64,000 bases of DNA from Adiantum capillus-veneris. Lineage: Eukaryota; Streptophyta; Polypodiopsida; Polypodiales; Pteridaceae. A model generated the notes under the pieces. That model saw nothing but the letters and a program-made list of their open reading frames with translations, was not told the origin of the DNA and ran no database searches. The first letter of the stretch is position 1. Each line of letters opens with the position of its first letter. The stretch spans positions 48,365,279 through 48,429,278 of the forward strand of contig CM043970.1 of the NCBI GenBank assembly GCA_014529385.2. The letters are read 5' to 3'. The position numbers and the translations under genes are program-made. Positions 1 through 10,393 of the stretch are shown piece after piece.

Positions 1-120
1 ACACTGCCACATCATCATGTTTTTACGCAAGTCTTGAGTCTCTGTTTGTGCTTGCTTTATTTTATTAACTTGGGTCCCATTGGATGGAGTCCAATAAGTT
101 GCCTGGGGTTAGGATTTTAA
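1..120 (+). repeat. Fragment of dispersed repeat R1
   Basis: The first 120 bases resemble 10857-10970 and 13693-13760: a CTGCCA..TCAT block, a TGCTTTATTTTATTAA block and then a GGGTCCCATTGGATGG / CCAATAAGTTG block. The family therefore occurs at least three times in this window. Only one edge is seen here because the window starts inside it. It codes for nothing recognisable and may be part of an LTR. Confidence 0.45.
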
Positions 121-1514
121 GCCTGACCTTTCGTTAGTACTTGGACCACTCGGTGAGGATCTGTGCAGTCTTGCAGCACAGGTACAAGCGGCGCACAATT
201 ATGCGTGCTGAAGTGTCGTACGTTGATTGGCAATCATTGCCATGCACGTTATGGGTGCTGACTTGTCAGACATCAAACGGGCCTAGGCAAAAATTACGGT
301 GAATAATTGCTAGTAGATCCACGGCTCTGATTGCATGCCCCGTGACCCTGAACCTTGACGGGAAGCAGCAGGAGCTGACTTCTACCACGACCCCTCTATG
401 CTGACCGTATGTAATTTGCTTAAAACCTGCACGCTAGCCAATAAGTTACAGTTTAGAAGTCCTTCCATAATCTAAGCCCTATAACTGGAAAGGTTTGCTG
501 CAAATTGCAATGTACCTACAATATTTTTTTCTCAATGCTAATGTGTGGAAATGCATACAGTGAGGATCTCCAATTAATTGTGTTGTATATGCAATGGAAT
601 CCACCCACAGACATTGAACTTGTTTAATGATTGAACGACCATGAACCACTAAGCTTGTTAAAGATAAGCCAGCCTCTTGCTTAGGTCAGGTAGCTACACC
701 AGTATTCTCTCGATTGTATCGCAAGTGTCACTGTAATTTTTCTACAGCCTGCAGACTGCGGGAGCAGAAATGGAAACAATCCGCACCATTGAGTCACAAA
801 TTAGCAAGCAAAGTTATCTCTCACGGAAATAATTTGACTTCTTCAACTTTTGCCACCTTAAAACTAAAAGCTTAACTGGTTATTACTCTATTGTCTTGTA
901 TGGATAGCTGGAAGAGATTTCCACAACAGAACAATTTGTGATTATGCAAGAGATGACATCGGGGAAGCCATGTAGAACCATCCTTATCCTTCATGCTGGT
1001 GGTGGATGGTCGATGATATATACGTTTATATAGAGGTGATGATGACTGAAATGTGTGATCATAGCTAACATCTGCTCAAGTCTTTACATGCTCAAAAGTA
1101 ATGCTTTTTCAAAATTCAATATAAAAATGCTTTAATACATCCTATTATAGTAAGAGACTTTTGTATGCATGTAATGTGTCCTCTGCACAACGGAACTCAC
1201 TGCCAATCTCATAGTCCAATAGAAAAAATGCAATAAGATCAAATTTATGTTGTCCCAGTGGTGAGAACGACTCTCATAGCTCCTATTACACAGCTTTCTG
1301 CCCTCCCACCCAACTTGGAAATCTTTAGTATGAAAGGAATTGCTTAAGAACAGCAGGATCAAAAATGTAGTGTTGCCAGTTTTTGAAAGAAGACCCTACG
1401 GAAGACCACTAAGCTCCTCTGGTGGATTATCATGAGCTTTTGAAGAGCCATGAAACTGCCTGAAAGTGGTCATTCTCAGTAACATGTGCAAATGATTTTT
1501 CTTCTTCTTTTTGA
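121..1514. other. No recognisable gene
   Basis: This stretch lies upstream of the first recognisable exon of the MSL channel gene, so it should hold the N-terminal exons or a long intron. I searched for the hydrophobic segments that precede the known exons and found none. Open frames here are short and look random. Either the N-terminal exons lie left of the window or they have decayed. Confidence 0.4.
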
Positions 1515-1523
1515 TTGCATACC

Positions 1524-1589
1524 TGTTCATGGAAATTGGGAGTGTCTCTTGTATGGATATCCAGACAATTTTGCTCTTTGGCTTTGCTT
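1524..1589 (+). CDS. MSL exon, transmembrane segment, 5' edge uncertain
   Basis: The frame reads SWKLGVSLVWISRQFCS and then a hydrophobic run. It aligns with the family stretch that carries a WKW...CGRLVS pattern just before the VLYFVYG exon. It ends at a strong GTAAGC donor (1590) in phase 0, which fits the next exon. Upstream there is a pyrimidine tract (about 1498-1513) but no AG near the expected acceptor, and a TGA lies in frame at 1512-1514. The acceptor seems to have been lost. Confidence 0.5.
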
Positions 1590-1702
1590 GTAAGCACTCC
1601 TTGTCTATGTTGGTATCAAATAAATTTTTGGTCTGTGGTGTATAGATTCTTCTCCAAAACCTGTATGAGGAGGGACATCACTAATAAATTTTATGTTTTA
1701 AG

Positions 1703-1876
1703 CTGTTTGTGTCTTTGATAGAAAAACATTATCTGCTGAAGAAGAAAGTTCTCTACTTTGTGTATGGGTTGCGGCATTCTGTTAAAAGCTGTATCTGGCT
1801 AGCTCTTGTTCTTGGAGTCTGGGAGGTGATATTTCAAGGGCACGAGGACACCCTAGCCGTCAACATAATGACAAGG
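1703..1876 (+). CDS. MSL exon, VLYFVYGLR region
   Basis: This exon has 58 codons, an AG acceptor at 1701-1702 and a GTCTGT donor at 1877. It reads through IEKHYLLKKKVLYFVYGLR and a hydrophobic WLALVLGVW segment, which is a typical membrane helix of plant MSL8-10 type channels. Phase is 0 at both ends. Confidence 0.8.
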
Positions 1877-1985
1877 GTCTGTTTTCTTTTAAGCGTGTCA
1901 CTCTCGTGACATCCCTGTACTTGATCAAAATTGACCACTTCATGTCACAAAAGCTAGTTAAGGCTTTTTTTCTTTGTTCCTGTAG

Positions 1986-2644
1986 ATACTCTGGTGTTTT
2001 TTTACGGCATCTGTTGCTTGGATGTTGAAGGTCTTGGTGGTGAAGATTGCTGCAAACAGTTTCCATCGCAAAGCATACTTTGACAGGATACAAGATTGCC
2101 TTTTTAATCAATATGTTTTAGAGAGGCTAGCTGGACCTCCATTGGTCATTTTGCAGAAGAGTTGGATTCAGACCGAACAACCATCAACAAAAGAAAACAC
2201 AAAACTGCTGCACAATCAGTCAAGGTTCAAACTGAACCAGATGCAAAGGCTCTTCCAAGAACGCAGTCTAAAAATGTCCATTCAGAAATGCCATTCGCAG
2301 ATCAAACTTCTGGTTTGGGCCGCTCGGGTTAACTACCTTCTCGCTCAAAGTTTGCTACCATATGGCACAAGGGCTGCAAAAGATTGAACAGCTTGACAAC
2401 ACAACATCAACATGATATGCAGGATAATGCAAATTATACTGGACACTTTAATGAAGCAAGGGCTCCAAATAACATGCCAGAGGAGGCACTGCATCATAAA
2501 TTTATAAACATAGGGCTCATGACACCTAAAGCAAGCACATCGATGCCAGTGTCAGACCGAAACACATCAGCCTCCTCAATTCCAACAAACTCAAGAACCT
2601 CAGATACAGTTCAACAAGAGAAATTACAAGGGCTAACCTCAGAG
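1986..2644 (+). CDS. MSL exon with frame change and premature stop
   Basis: The exon opens with a membrane helix, then SFHRKAYFDRIQDCLFNQYV and LAGPPL, all in the frame of 1986. The following linker is hydrophilic and reads sensibly only in the frame of 2129 (EELDSDRTTINKRKHKTAAQ, later SGLGRSG). It meets TAA at 2330-2332, then continues open in the same frame to a GTATAT donor at 2645 that joins in phase to the next exon (QGLTSE/TVSVWTLKKLM). The exon length of 659 is one short of a multiple of three, as a single-base deletion would give. Confidence 0.75.
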
Positions 2645-2742
2645 GTATATTTGCAATACTACAATTTTTTAAATATACCTTTCTTACTAATAAAGAGAGA
2701 AAAAAAGGGAAAGAAGGATGAAATAATAAGTAAAGACAGACT

Positions 2743-3790
2743 ATATTAGTGTCTCTAAAAGGCCAAGGTGGCCGATGAGACCAAAACGGTACATATACTA
2801 GATTTGTCTCTCATTCAAGAGAAAAGGAAAGGAAGCCTATAGACTAGAGGTTAATAAAATGCCTATCAAAAAGTACTTCCATAATTCAGCATACACAAGG
2901 TACTTTTAAAATCCTCTTTCAGTAGGGTAATTCTCTCATGAAAAGATGTATCTCTGCATAGCTGAGATGCCTTGCCATCTTCCTTGTGTGGTGCTGGATA
3001 ATTAACTATGACCTGTTTATGATGTAGGTGTCTGGGCCGCCTCCTTGGTGAATGTGGGTGTCTTACCCGGCTGAGTGCCCCTGCTCTACCTAGAAAGACA
3101 CCTCTCGAAGTTGAGGGCCTTGATGATAGTAGTCTTGCTGATGTCTGAGTGATGATGAAGAAGTGCATTGTTGTGCTATTCTTGGATGGGCGTGGCTGGT
3201 CTGGTCTTTTCTCTCCTAGAGTGGCGGTCCAGCGTCTCGAAACTTCCAAGAGGAATTACCTCAAACATCTCTCATCCTGAACCTACCATAGGGTGCTGTA
3301 CATCTGCCAATCTACTGCTTCTTCGTCTCGACTCTCTCTCTCTGTCTCCATACAGAGGCAGGTCACTACTTTTTACCGAAAGATTACTTGGGGTGGCCCA
3401 CCACAGGTTACCTAGTCATGCCTTCATTCGGGCATCCTTCTTGATCGAGCCATCCAGCTTGCAGCTCATGATGCCTGAGGATGTGAGGATCTTCACATCA
3501 TAGATGAGGTCTACATCAGAGGCTATGGAGCGTCGTAGAGTGACATCGAGCATGCCCCCCAAGAGAGTTTCTCCATTGTACACCTCATTAGACCTCCCCA
3601 TATGTTTTGAGATGATGTATTATGTGATGGCGATGCTGATGATGATGATGTAGGGTAGGCTTACATACCCACCCACTCTAGGTACCTGATTTTTATTTTG
3701 ATGTTCCCCAGCCATTGTACTAGAGTCACAAAAGTATGTAACCTTTTGGTCTCATAGGTCATTTTGGCCTTTTGAAGGCGTTAATATAAT
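2743..3790. mobile_element. About 1 kb element with terminal inverted repeats, in an MSL intron
   Basis: The left end (2743-2795) and the reverse complement of the right end (3735-3787) share about 50 bases with few differences: AAAAGGCCAA, then ATGAGACCAAAA, then TACATA. The interior has no convincing coding frame. The element occupies the 1.8 kb intron between the exons at 1986 and 4481. This looks like a non-autonomous DNA transposon. I could not settle the outer edges or a target duplication. Confidence 0.55.
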
Positions 3791-4480
3791 GTTTTATTTC
3801 TCTATGGAGTATTCAGCCAGCCAGTCACTTCTAAATTTTTTTATAGTGAGTTGATGGGTTCAGCTGAGCATTGAGCCCATTCTGATTGTCTCTGTTATCT
3901 TCTGTTCTTGTCTTTCAAATGCCAATCAGTTATTCACTTGTCGGAGTGCCTTGTGAGACTTTGTGTACACTGCGCACTGAGAGGCATCCACTAAGGTGCT
4001 ACAAATCACACTTTTCCTTCTACCTGTGATTCCATAGGTTATGACATTTACATATGGAAAAGATATGCACTGCAAAATCTAGGACGATGCTGACGATGAA
4101 TCGGCTAATATCCTGTACAGGAAATCCATATAACTACTGCATTCTGGGTCATCCATTGAAGATATCCTCAGATAGACATTACATTTCTGCCTTTTGCATT
4201 ATCTTCATTTGGGGTTTTCACTCACCTTAAGGTCTCCCACTCATAATATACAATTCCACCAGAAAAAGAATGTGTGTATGCGTGTGTTTGAAACTCCTGA
4301 AATCTTAGTGTTCCTTTTTCAAATGCATGTTCTCTCTAAAACTAGAAACTTTAAACTTCCTGATCACTCTTAACATTTCTGGGGACTGCGTTGAGAAACT
4401 TTTACACTTTATCTCGATTGTAGATGTACAAAACTAAAGCACCTGAAGCTTAAGAAATGTTTGATAACTTTTTTATGCAG

Positions 4481-4621
4481 ACAGTTTCAGTTTGGACACT
4501 GAAAAAGCTAATGAGGACAATTAGGAGTACAAATTTAAAGGCTTACTCGTCTATTTTGTCCCATGAGAAAGGTGATGCAACAATAAATAGTGAGGTTCAA
4601 GCAAGAATTGCTGCAAAACAG
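4481..4621 (+). CDS. MSL exon, SVWTLKKLM region
   Basis: There are 47 codons between an ATGCAG acceptor and a GTATTT donor, phase 0 at both ends. It encodes the segment beginning TVSVWTLKKLMRTIR and ending QARIAAKQ, which matches the cytosolic loop of MSL9/10-type channels just after the disordered linker. The frame is fully open. Confidence 0.85.
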
Positions 4622-4920
4622 GTATTTCTACTTTAAAGCATTTTTTGGATTCTACATTAACAATGTGCTTGCATGCGCTGCATGATTCCACCAAATCTTG
4701 ATTTTTTAGTGCAGCTCCATTTGAAAAAATCCGATTTCATCCAAGGGGTGCAGCTGAGGCAACCAACTTAGTGCTGTGATAGAGAGTGGTAGGCAACGTT
4801 GTAAACATCTTTTTGTGGTTCTCTAGTGAACAATGTAGTCCAGAGTGCAGGTAATATACAAGGTCCTTTGAATACCGAGGATGATGCCTATGGCAGGTTG
4901 AAGCTCTTTGCAAGACTTCA

Positions 4921-5095
4921 AGTAGTTTTGTTCAGGGACAAGAAGCGAGGAGAGGATGTGCTTGGTCTTTCCGTAGACATAGTTTTTTAATTAAAACTGT
5001 GTGGTCTTGCAAATAGTTTTGTTCAGGGACAAGAAGAGAGGAGAGGATGTGCTTGGTCTTTGCGTAGACATAGTTTTTAAATTAAAACTGTGTGT
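4921..5095. repeat. Tandem duplication, about 100 bp period
   Basis: Two adjacent copies contain GTTTTGTTCAGGGACAAGAA, GAGGAGAGGATGTGCTTGG and CATAGTTTTTTAATTAAAAC. They differ at a handful of positions (GCGAGG/GAGAGG, CCGTAG/GCGTAG). A second small duplication follows at about 5157-5240, with CAAGCTCAATGATAGA in both copies. Both lie in the MSL intron 4622-5797. Confidence 0.75.
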
Positions 5096-5797
5096 CACAT
5101 GGGCTGATTTGCAATTTGTTTTTTCAGATAGGTGCAAGAAGTTGTAAATCTCTTTCTGGCTAGAAGCTCAATGATAGATATACATCCTAAGCTGTAAAAT
5201 CCTCTCTGGCTACAAGCTCAATGATAGACATACCTGCTAAAGAATTACCAAAATACCCCTCAAGTTTGAACTAAAAATTTAAAATGCCCAATATATCCTT
5301 GACATTTTCCAAAAACCCAATCTACCTTTCGTGATAATAGAAAACATGGCAAAAACGATAATCTTTTACAAGTTTCCATACAAAGCACTCTATTCAAACA
5401 GTTGAGCATGTCAAAATGTGGATTCTTGATGGTATTATGGAGTCAAGAGATCAAATAGCTTGATATTAACACACGTAAATGCTACATTTTTGGGTATGTG
5501 GGAGATTACTTTTGGCTAACAACTATCTAAATATGTGTTTATGCTTTTTTATATTCTCTTTGGGGAAATTGGAGCAATTCCTTGTAAAAAAAGGCACAAA
5601 TTTTGGGGGGTATTCAGGTAATTTTTCCAAGAATAAATATGTAGAAATGTCTGTGTTTGAGAGTTTTGTAAATGGCAATCTGTGACTCAATGGGATTCAA
5701 ATGAAAGGAGACATTTTGAGGTGGCTTTTCATAATTTTATCAGTTAGAGTGGAGTTCTTGTCAAATAACATTTTGTTTCAAAATTACATGTGTCTAG

Positions 5798-6040
5798 GTT
5801 TTTAACAACATGGCTAAACATGGACAAAAGAGAATCACTCTCCAGAACTTCATCTATTTTTTACCAGAGGAGCACTTAGCCAGGGCTTTTGCCATGTTTG
5901 AAACGACAGAAAATGGAGAGATCACAAAAGAGTCATTCATAAAATGGGTCGTCAATGTTTATACAGAAAGAAGGGCCCTTTGTTTGACATTGAATGATAA
6001 TAAAACAGTTGTGGAGAAGCTGCATAGACTGTTAAATGCG
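5798..6040 (+). CDS. MSL exon, cytosolic loop to RRALCLTLND
   Basis: The exon has 81 codons, an AG acceptor at 5796-5797 and a GTATGT donor at 6041, phase 0. It contains ITLQNFIYFL, the conserved acidic/aromatic stretch, and YTERRALCLTLNDNKT VVEKLHR, a signature of the family immediately before the pore-lining helix. No lesions are seen. Confidence 0.88.
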
Positions 6041-6132
6041 GTATGTATATGGCAACAAATCAAGGGGATTAACATAAAGAAGTTTCACAGGAGCAAGGAT
6101 AATCTTAAGTAAACAAACCTTTTTTTTATCAG

Positions 6133-6348
6133 GTGCTTATAATGATCCTGATTCCAGTGTTTGTGTTGATACTTGGAGTTGAAACACCAAAAATACTAGT
6201 CTTTTTCACATCACTTGTCCTGCCCTCTGTATTCATGTTTGGAAACTCGGCAAAAAATGTGTTTGAGTCCTTGATTTTCCTCTTTGTTACACACCCATTT
6301 GATGTAGGAGATCGTGTTGTGGTGGACGGTCAGACAATGCTCGTAGAG
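6133..6348 (+). CDS. MSL exon, pore helix and start of MscS beta domain
   Basis: The exon has 72 codons, an ATCAG acceptor and a GTATTG donor, phase 0. It encodes a hydrophobic helix, then SVFMFGNSAKNVFESLIFLF and HPFDVGDRVVVDGQTMLVE. This is the most conserved part of plant MSL proteins: the pore-lining helix followed by the MscS beta-domain. It is the strongest single piece of evidence for the gene. Confidence 0.92.
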
Positions 6349-6455
6349 GTATTGCAGTTTATGAATTGTCTTTTGTAGGTTTCAATTTTTTGGCTGCACA
6401 GGAGATTATGCCCGAGTTTGACCACTATTCTAAGGACATTTTTTTTTCTGAACAG

Positions 6456-6487
6456 GAAATGAACATTCTAAATACCGTACTACTCAG
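6456..6487 (+). CDS. MSL micro-exon EMNILNTVLL
   Basis: This is a 32-base exon (AACAG acceptor at 6451-6455, GTGAGC donor at 6488) reading EMNILNTVLL plus two bases. The family has an EEMNILTTVFLR stretch at exactly this place. The two leftover bases need one base from the next exon, which the exon at 22063 supplies. Confidence 0.85.
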
Positions 6488-6596
6488 GTGAGCATATGTA
6501 CTCCCTATTTTTTTGCTGATTGGACTTTTTTTAACAAGAAATACATTGATGTACGGGTAGTAAGAAACCTGAAGACATGCGGGAGAGAAAGATATA

Positions 6597-7200
6597 GTAG
6601 TACTTTCTTTTAAATCCAAAATGGTCCATGAGACCAGAACAAGGTACAGTTGGTGATGATATCTCTCATCATTAAGTGTCACACAAAAAGGGAAGCATAA
6701 TTTTAATGAATTTCCAGCTGAATTAGAAAGAAAAATCTCCTTAAATACTCTAAAGATATAGGCTGCATGTCCATGCGGGGTTGCCTCAAGAGGAGAGGCC
6801 CGAATACTCCACATTTTGACAGAGCCAACCACCACTCACCCGAGGTAGTAAAACGACCTTCAAGAGGGTGTGGGTGTCTCGAACCAGAACGCGTATTGTA
6901 GGTATGCCAGCTGCTTTGGCAGCAACAGAAGCTGTCGTGCGAGGTGTCTCCAAGACAGTCCCAATCTTTGAACTAATCTTGGAAAGGAGCGGGAGGTACT
7001 CTCTCCTCAATTTTGGGAAGCAGACTGAGATGGGTAGGTCTGCCTTCTCGACAACAGTATCGGTAGCTAGATCAAATCCATGGCGCCACTGTCGAAAATG
7101 AGCTCTAGCTGCTGGAAGGGCCAAGAGACTCATCACAATGACCTTGGACGCCATCTCAGTAGTCTCAAACTCTATCTCATAGTAGCCGCGTGCGAGAAGC
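6597..7200. mobile_element. Diverged, partial relative of the 2.7 kb inverted-repeat element
   Basis: Bases 6610-6720 resemble 2760-2850: TCCATGAGACCAGAAC, GGTACA, TCTCTCAT, then an A-rich stretch with GGGAAGC. The rest has no clear gene and I see no matching right end. It begins about 110 bp after the donor of the micro-exon at 6456-6487, so it was among the sequences that lengthened the giant intron. Confidence 0.35.
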
Positions 7201-8660
7201 TGAACGTCGATGATCTAACCCATGCACCTCTCTTCTGCTAGGTCGGGTGCCGATGATCTTGCAGATAACAGACGTGGCTTAAAGGCGCGCCACCTCTGCC
7301 TCTAAGCTCGCTTGCTCTATTTGCGAAAGAGCAAGTCGGATGGTGGGTCCGTGGGGTTGGGTGAGGGGGCTTCCGTCGAGTCCCTCTAGATTGGAGCAGA
7401 GCCCTCCATCGGCAGGGGCAACGTGGCAAAATGAGGCTGATGGGCAGCGATGGTGCACGGGGCTGGGGCAGCGAGCGAGGGCGCGACGGGGAAGGAGCGG
7501 GGGGGGGGCTGGGGGGGGGGCAATGACATGGAATCTTTGTGTGCGCAAGGGAGCGGGTCAGCAGCAGCGAGCCATGCTTCCAACCTTGATTGAAACTTGT
7601 GAATGAATCTTTGAGTTTGCTCCGTAAGTTCTTTAAGTTGTTGTGTTAGGATTTTTAAATCCTTACCCCTTTTTAGGCCCCTCGACCCCGGCCACAACTT
7701 CTTCAAAGTTCTCCTGGGTTCAGTTTCTCTTGTCCACTCGGCCATTTCTCTTCCAATTGGGCATTGCACGTCATCACTTTGTGACACCCACACCAAGCTA
7801 TGGTTTGATACATTGGTGGCATCCACATTGTTGTATGGGTTACATATTTCGTACCTGATCTTGACCATCATAGTTGTGTGGTCGGATGTATGTGGATGGA
7901 GAGATATGATCTCTAGAATGATCCAATGTGAGGCCGCAATGCCACGTGAGGTTGACATAGTGGAATTGGGAGCTACACCACTTGTGGTTGAGGCACTTAA
8001 TAAATCATTATCATAGATACATGGCTGGTGGAAGCTTCCAAGTCATCGTTATGCTAGATTGGTATTGAGTCATCTCAATAGCTAGCCATGCTGGGAGACT
8101 CTAGATGATGGTATGCACATGTCAACGTGGTTGCAGTAAGACTCCTATAGGGACCTTAGCTCCTGTCCTTTGACATAAGAGTGTTTGTGCTCCTTTTATT
8201 GGAACTTAGGTGTCATAGAGAGAATCTACCGAGGGACGAGAGCAATGAGTCCCATGCTGCCAATACAAGGAGCACTTACATAAATGTTTAGTACCACAGC
8301 TCCAACGGTTTCTACATCCTCATCCACTAATTTACCCTATCATAGACACCTCTCTAGAGGAGAAACCTTAGACACGGCCATTGCCATTTGTAAAGCAAGA
8401 CGTCCATGACCGCGAGAACCTTGCGTACAACTTCCGATGGGCTCGGTTTACCCTCACAGGATTGCGTCATAGAGATGGGTTAGCATACAAGAGACCACCT
8501 TGGTGATGTATCGAGGGTGTTCATAGTCTGCAAGAGAGAGGCGGGTGTGGTAGAATTGAGGAGGATTTGGTTTAAAGTCATGATGAATTTGAAGGGCTTT
8601 GCTTGCCAAAGAGGCACATCCATATGAAGTTTATTCCTGGGTATACATTACCATAATCCG
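7201..8660. other. Intron sequence with a G-rich tract, no clear gene
   Basis: It contains a G-rich stretch (7490-7525) with two runs of nine or more G, which produces overlapping open frames on both strands that look like composition effects. From about 8340 the frames loosely resemble a LINE ORF1 leader, but nothing is certain. No RNA gene is visible. Confidence 0.35.
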
Positions 8661-8662
8661 GT

Positions 8663-9950
8663 ATGTCACATTTTTTACTCCACAGTTCGCAATTACGAAC
8701 GGGTGGGTGGGTATCTGCGAATAGTAAACCACATAAGAATTTCTTTATATGCGAGAAGGCACCAAAGTCAATGCTTCATTTGTCGACAAATGGGCCATCT
8801 GACCTAGGCCTGTCCACGCAGAGAGCTCAGGCAGGTTCTTCCTCCAAGCCTGGTGCCCAAGGAGAAGAGAGTTGGCAGCAGGTCTGTGGTCGACATCGCT
8901 AGAGACCACCACGCCAGTTCGCCCCCCCTGTTGGTCGTCCTACACCAGGCTTACAACAATGGATTTCCACAGGGAACCGTTTTGATCCCTACAGCAGGAC
9001 GAGCCCACAGATACCCCCATCCACCTTAGCTTCGCCACTGACAGCCGCTCCTCCTCCCGTGCCACCCACCGGCCCACCTTGCCCCTCCCCCCCCGCCTCC
9101 ATCTCCTCCTCCTCCCCCCATTCTCCCTGTTACCGCCCCCTCCCCTCCCATTCCACCCACGAGCCCCCTTGCTCCTTCACCCTCTCTCGCTCTTGCCTCA
9201 CAGCCGGGGCTCAGGGGATAGGACCTTCATCGTTTGCTAGGAGGTCTCTTGGCAGCGCTTTTGCTACGAGCCGCTTGGCGAGAAAGGAGTAGACTTTCCT
9301 GCGGACCCCCCCTTCTCGTGTAGACGTCACCTTTTGCCGCAGTCCCTTGAGGACTGACAAGTTTCAACATCCGTCGTTGGTGGGACTTCTTCGCTTACGA
9401 CTTCACACAATTCCTCGGCGACTCCTCTCCAAACTATAGGGGGCTTGCTTCAGAATCCATGTGCCTTTTGTAGCAGCCGGAGGGGCAAAGGCTTTGGACA
9501 TAGCGGTTGGTTTTTCTTTCCCTTTGTGTGGCAAGGACCAGACTGAGTGGATTCCAGACTCAGTGATGGACTGGCTTCAGGCTCAGGCTCTCAAGTTCTC
9601 TCATCACACGGGAGACTTGGGAATGACAGATTTGATACGGACTGTGGCCGTTGGCTAAGTTCTCGGTGATACCTCCGGACACAGCAGGATGTAGGCACAA
9701 TGTGGTACAATTTTTTGTTCGCAGAGCCCACCATGCTATGTATATGTACATGAGGACTCTTAGACAAAGGATGTAGCCTGACGGACGGCACACTCTTCTT
9801 AGGCCTAGGCTGGACAGACTCTACGGTCACGACTATCTCGGGGTCGCTCGGATGCAGATTACTCCCTATCCAAGCTGGCCTCGAAGATAGCTAGGTTGGC
9901 TGTTGTTGCAGCACCAGTTTTCTCTGACGGGCTCCATATGGATCGTCTCA
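8663..9950 (+). pseudogene. Probable LINE ORF1 remnant and ORF1-ORF2 spacer
   Basis: Broken plus-strand frames include one ending GEESWQQVCGRHR, followed by a proline/serine-rich stretch (about 9050-9290). This is the layout of plant L1-type ORF1 tails before the endonuclease. It is directly followed by a LINE endonuclease remnant, which supports the reading, but no RNA-binding domain can be identified with confidence. Confidence 0.35.
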
Positions 9951-10393
9951 TGGAATGTGCAGGGATTAGGTGGACCCTAGTTTGAGCGTCAGCGGGGTCG
10001 CTTGCGTCAGAAGCTTCAGTGATGCCTTGTGGGTGGTATGATTGATATTCTTATGCTTCAGGAGCATCATCTTTGTAGAGCCGCATTAGACGATGTGGTC
10101 AGATTTTGCGTGGTCGTTATGAGACATTTTGGTCAGCTGCATTTGGGCCTAGAGGCATTCAAGGAAGGGTTTGTATGACTATTGCGGACTCATGGCAGCA
10201 GGCAATTGTGGGCAGAGGTATTATTGTGTCAGGAATGGCCCAATGGATTACTATGCAGGCTCAGGGTTGCCTCATGGGCTTCTTGAACGTCTATGCAGCC
10301 AATGCACGAGCTGAGTTTTCGTCACATATTGTAGAGTCCTTGCCACATGCAAAGCAGTGGTTTGTTGGGGGAGACTTCAACATGCTGGAGGTG
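9940..10393 (+). pseudogene. LINE endonuclease (APE-type) fragment
   Basis: One frame near 9945 starts SWNVQGLGGP, the usual start of plant LINE ORF2, and continues IDILMLQEHH. A frame change follows, then a second frame (10106-10393) reads RGRYETFWSAAFGPRGIQG and ends FVGGDFNMLE. GDFN is the conserved endonuclease motif. The coding match ends abruptly at a 180 bp repeat (10394). At least one frameshift is needed within this fragment, so it is dead. The reverse transcriptase part resumes at 12773. Confidence 0.75.

Noticed and set aside
7238-7958. Overlapping open frames on both strands around the G-rich tract
   Set aside because: GC-rich composition keeps several frames open at once; no motif or splice structure supports any of them.
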